Shown here: positions 60,936 through 64,000 of the stretch, piece by piece
How positions within the stretch are numbered: position 1 is the first letter of the stretch
How the letters are laid out: each line of letters starts with the position of its first letter
Source: Sanderia malayensis
Lineage: Eukaryota > Cnidaria > Scyphozoa > Semaeostomeae > Pelagiidae
Direction of reading: 5' to 3'
Assembly (NCBI GenBank): GCA_013076295.1
Contig: RQOL01000754.1
Location: forward strand, 1 to 64,000
DNA: 64,000 bases
Position numbers and translations under genes: made by a program
Notes under the pieces: generated by a model
What the model saw: only the letters and a program-made list of their open reading frames with translations
What the model was told of the DNA's origin: nothing
The model's database searches: none

Positions 60936-63900
60936 CGTGGATTCAGGTGCTATCAGTGTGCAGTTATGTTCTTATCACTGAAGACAAGCAGATGCATGTG
61001 TATTTTTTTTGTTTCAGCTGTAACAACGTGGATTCATGTGCAACTAGTGTGCAGCAATGTTAATATCACTGAAAACAAGCTAATGCATGTGTATTTTATT
61101 TGGTTTGAGCTGTAATAACGTAGATTCATGTGCAATTAGTGTGAAGTAATGTTATTATCACTGAAAACAAGCAGATGCATGTCTTTCTTAGTTTGTTTCA
61201 GCTATAATAACGTGGATTCATGTGCAATTAATGTGCAGTAATGTTAATGTCACCGAAAACAAACAAATGCATGTGTATTTTACTTAGTTTCAGCTGTAAT
61301 AACGTTGATTGATGTGCAATTATTGTTCAGCAGTGTTAGGATTACTTTAAACAAGTAAATGCATATGTATTTTACCTAGTTCCAAGTGTAAAAACGTAGA
61401 TTCATGTACAATTAGTATGCAGTAATGTTAGAATCACTGAAAACAAGCAAATCCATGTGTATTTTACTTAGTTTGAGCTGTAACAACGTGGATTCATGTG
61501 CAATTTGTGTGCAGTAATGATAATATCACTGAAAACAAGCAAATGCATGTGTATTATATTTAGTATTAGCTGTATTAACGTGGATTCATTAGAAATAAGT
61601 GTGCAGTAATGTTAATATCACTGCAAACAAACAAATGCATGTTTAATTTAATTAGTTTCAGCTGTAATAACGTTGATTCATGTCCAATTAGTGTACAGTA
61701 ATGTTAATATCACTGAAAACAAGCCAATGCATGTGTATTTTACTTAGTTTGAGGTGTAAAAACGTGGATTCATGTGCCATTACTGTGCAGTAATGTTAAT
61801 ATCCCTGAAAACATGCAAATGCATGTGTATTTTACTTACTTTCAACTGTAATAAAGTGGACTCATGTGCCATTAGTGTGCAGTAGTGTTAATATCACTGA
61901 AAACACGCAAATGCATGTGTAGTTTACTTAGTTTCAGCTGTAATAAAGTGGACTCATGTGCAATTAGTGTGCAGTAATGTTAATATCACTGCAAACAAAC
62001 AAATGCATGTGTAGTTTACTTAGTTTCAGCTGTAATAACGTGGATTCAGGTGCTATCAGTGTGCAGTTATGTTAATATCACTGAAGACAAGCAGATGCAT
62101 GTGTATTTTTTATAGTTTCAGCTGTAACAACGTGGATTCATGGGCAACTAGTGTGCAGCAATGTTAATATCACTGAAAACAAGCTAATGCATGTGTATTT
62201 TATTTGGTTTGAGCTGTAATAACGTAGATTCATGTGCAATTAGTGTGAAGTAATGTTATTATCACTGAAAACAAGCAGATGCATGTCTGTCTTAGTTTGT
62301 TTCAGCTATAATAACGTGGATTCATGTGCAATTAATGTGCAGTAATGTTAATGTCACGGAAAACAAACAAATGCATGTGTATTTTACTTAGTTTCAGCTG
62401 TAATAACGTTGATTGATGTGCAATTATTGTTCAGCAGTGTTAGGATTACTTTAAACAAGTAAATGCATATGTATTTTACCTAGTTCCAAGTGTAAAAACG
62501 TAGATTCATGTACAATTAGTATGCAGTAATGTTAGAATCACTGAAAACAAGCAAATCCATGTGTATTTTACTTAGTTTGAGCTGTAACAACGTGGATTCA
62601 TGTGCAATTTGTGTGCAGTAATGATAATATCACTGAAAACAAGCAAATGCATGTGTATTATATTTAGTATTAGCTGTATTAACGTGGATTCATGTGCAAT
62701 AAGTGTGCAGTAATGTTAATATCACTGCAAACAAACAAATGCATGTTTAATTTAATTAGTTTCAGCTGTAATAACGTTGATTCATGTCCAATTAGTGTAC
62801 AGTAATGTTAATATCACTGAAAACAAGCCAATGCTTGTGTATTTTACTTAGTTTGAGTTGTAAAAACGTGGATTCATGTGCCATTACTGTGCAGTAATGT
62901 TAATATCCCTGAAAACGTGCAAATGCATGTGTATTTTACTTACTTTCAACTGTAATAAAGTGGACTCATGTGCCATTAGTGTGCAGTAGTGTTAATATCA
63001 CTGAAAACACGGAAATGCATGTGTAGTTTACTTAGTTTAAGCTGTAATAACGTGGATTCATGTGCAATTAATGTGTAGTAATGTTAATATCACTGCAAAC
63101 AAACAAATCCATGTGTATTTTAATTAGTTTCAGCTGTAACAACATGGATTCATGTGCAATAAGTGTGCAGTAATGTTAATGTCACTGAAAACAAACAAAT
63201 GCATGTGTAGTTTACTTAGTTTCAGCTGTAATAACGTTGATTCATGTCCAATTAGTGTACAGTAATGTTAATATCACTGAAAACAAGCTAATGCATGTGT
63301 ATTTTTTTTGGTTTGAGCTGTAATAACGTAGATTCATGTGCAATTAGTGTGAAAAAATGTTATTATCACTGAAAACAAGCAGATGCATGTCTTTCTTAGT
63401 TTGTTTCAGCTATAATAACGTGGATTCATGTGCAATTAATGTGTAGTAATGTTAATATCACTGCAAACAAACAAATCCATGTGTATTTTAATTAGTTTCA
63501 GCTGTAACAACATGGATTCATGTGCAATAAGTGTGCAGTAATGTTAATGTCACTGAAAACAAACAAATGCATGTGTATTTTACTTAGTTTCAGCTGTAAT
63601 AACGTGGATTGATGTGCAATTATTGTTCAGCAGTGTTAAGATTACATTAAACAAGTAAATGCATATGTATTTTACCTAGTTCCAAGTGTAAAAACGTAGA
63701 TTCGGGTGCAATTAGTATGCAGTAATGTTAGAATCACTGAAAACAAGCAAATCCATGTGTATTTTACTTAGTTTGAGCTGTAACAACGTGGATTCATGTG
63801 CAATTAGTGTACAGTAATGATAATATCACTGAAAACAAGCAAATGCATGTGTATTATATTTAGTATTAGCTGTATTAACGTGGATTCATGTGCAATTAGT

Positions 63901-64000
63901 GTGCAGTAATGTTAATATCACTGCAAACAAACAAATGCATGTGTAGTTTACTTAGTTTCAGCTGTAATAACGTGGATTCAGGTGCTATCAGTGTGCAGTT

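Larger units (their letters stand above)
29576..63660. repeat. Array domain defined by a recurring diverged marker monomer
   Basis: About three dozen copies of a monomer with the core attgttcagcagtgtta and attactttaaacaagtaaa, first seen near 29,576 and absent from the array to its left. Spacing between copies is mostly about 830, 910-920 or 1,090-1,100 bp, i.e. 9, 10 or 12 monomers. It is followed each time by nearly the same next variants, so it marks a higher-order unit. Confidence 0.85.
26771..64000 (+). repeat. ~92-bp satellite array, right segment, continuing past the window
   Basis: About 404 further monomers in the same orientation and register as the left segment. From 26.8 to about 28.4 kb the monomers resemble the left segment. 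From about 29.6 kb a different, more regular set dominates. There a fixed train of variants recurs: a diverged marker monomer, then one with ccaagtgtaaaaacg, then aatgataatatc, then tattagctgtattaacg, then gttgattcatgtcc, then tttgaggtgtaaaaacg, then tttcaactgtaataaag. No genes, RNA genes or further insertions are visible. The array runs off the end of the window, so its full length is unknown. Confidence 0.97.

Noticed and set aside
8991..64000. CRISPR-like array
   Set aside because: Units are contiguous 92-bp monomers with no constant-repeat/unique-spacer pattern, and the context is eukaryotic.

Overview
The window looks like animal nuclear DNA. It holds the right-hand part of an integrated Polinton/Maverick (adintovirus-type) virus-like element, followed by a very long AT-rich satellite array. 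I cannot name the host species. The virus genes are GC-rich, appear intronless, use ATG starts in eukaryotic contexts and include an adenovirus-type capsid set. The rest is a ~92-bp tandem satellite interrupted once by a DNA transposon with TTAA target duplications, which is a typical animal pattern.

Region 1 (1 to about 8,990): part of a Polinton/adintovirus-like element. In order it carries a penton-like minor capsid protein (5' end outside the window), a very basic virion core protein of the adenovirus pX/VII kind, the double jelly-roll major capsid protein, and an adenain-type cysteine protease with a visible His/Asp/Cys triad. An unrecognised charged protein follows on the minus strand. 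It is divergent from an acidic coiled-coil protein, and a 20-bp tandem repeat, a TATA box and a CA tract lie between them. Next come a secreted-looking cysteine-containing protein and two tiny arginine-rich genes of 50 and 62 aa. The integrase, polymerase B and packaging ATPase expected in such elements are not in view and presumably lie to the left. The first four genes form a capsid morphogenesis module: shell (MCP, penton), DNA-condensing core protein, and the maturation protease. The core protein and both tiny basic proteins share an Arg-rich IxGRG motif that fits the adenain cleavage consensus, so the tiny proteins may be additional protease-processed core proteins. Two short regions (penton near 375-432 and the MCP 5' end near 1,889-2,068) have reading-frame oddities.

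Region 2 (about 8,991 to 64,000, minus the transposon): roughly 580 copies of a ~92-bp satellite monomer in one orientation, organised into nested higher-order repeats. The visible block periods are about 1.75, 2.85, 3.22, 3.68 and 4.14 kb, all near-integer multiples of 92 bp. The array changes character near 28.4-29.6 kb. Beyond that point a strongly diverged marker monomer recurs about every 0.8-1.1 kb.

Region 3 (25,246-26,770): a 1,525-bp DNA transposon inserted in the satellite, flanked by TTAA duplications, with TIRs and a decayed THAP-domain reading frame. I assign it to a Kolobok-like family, with piggyBac as the alternative.
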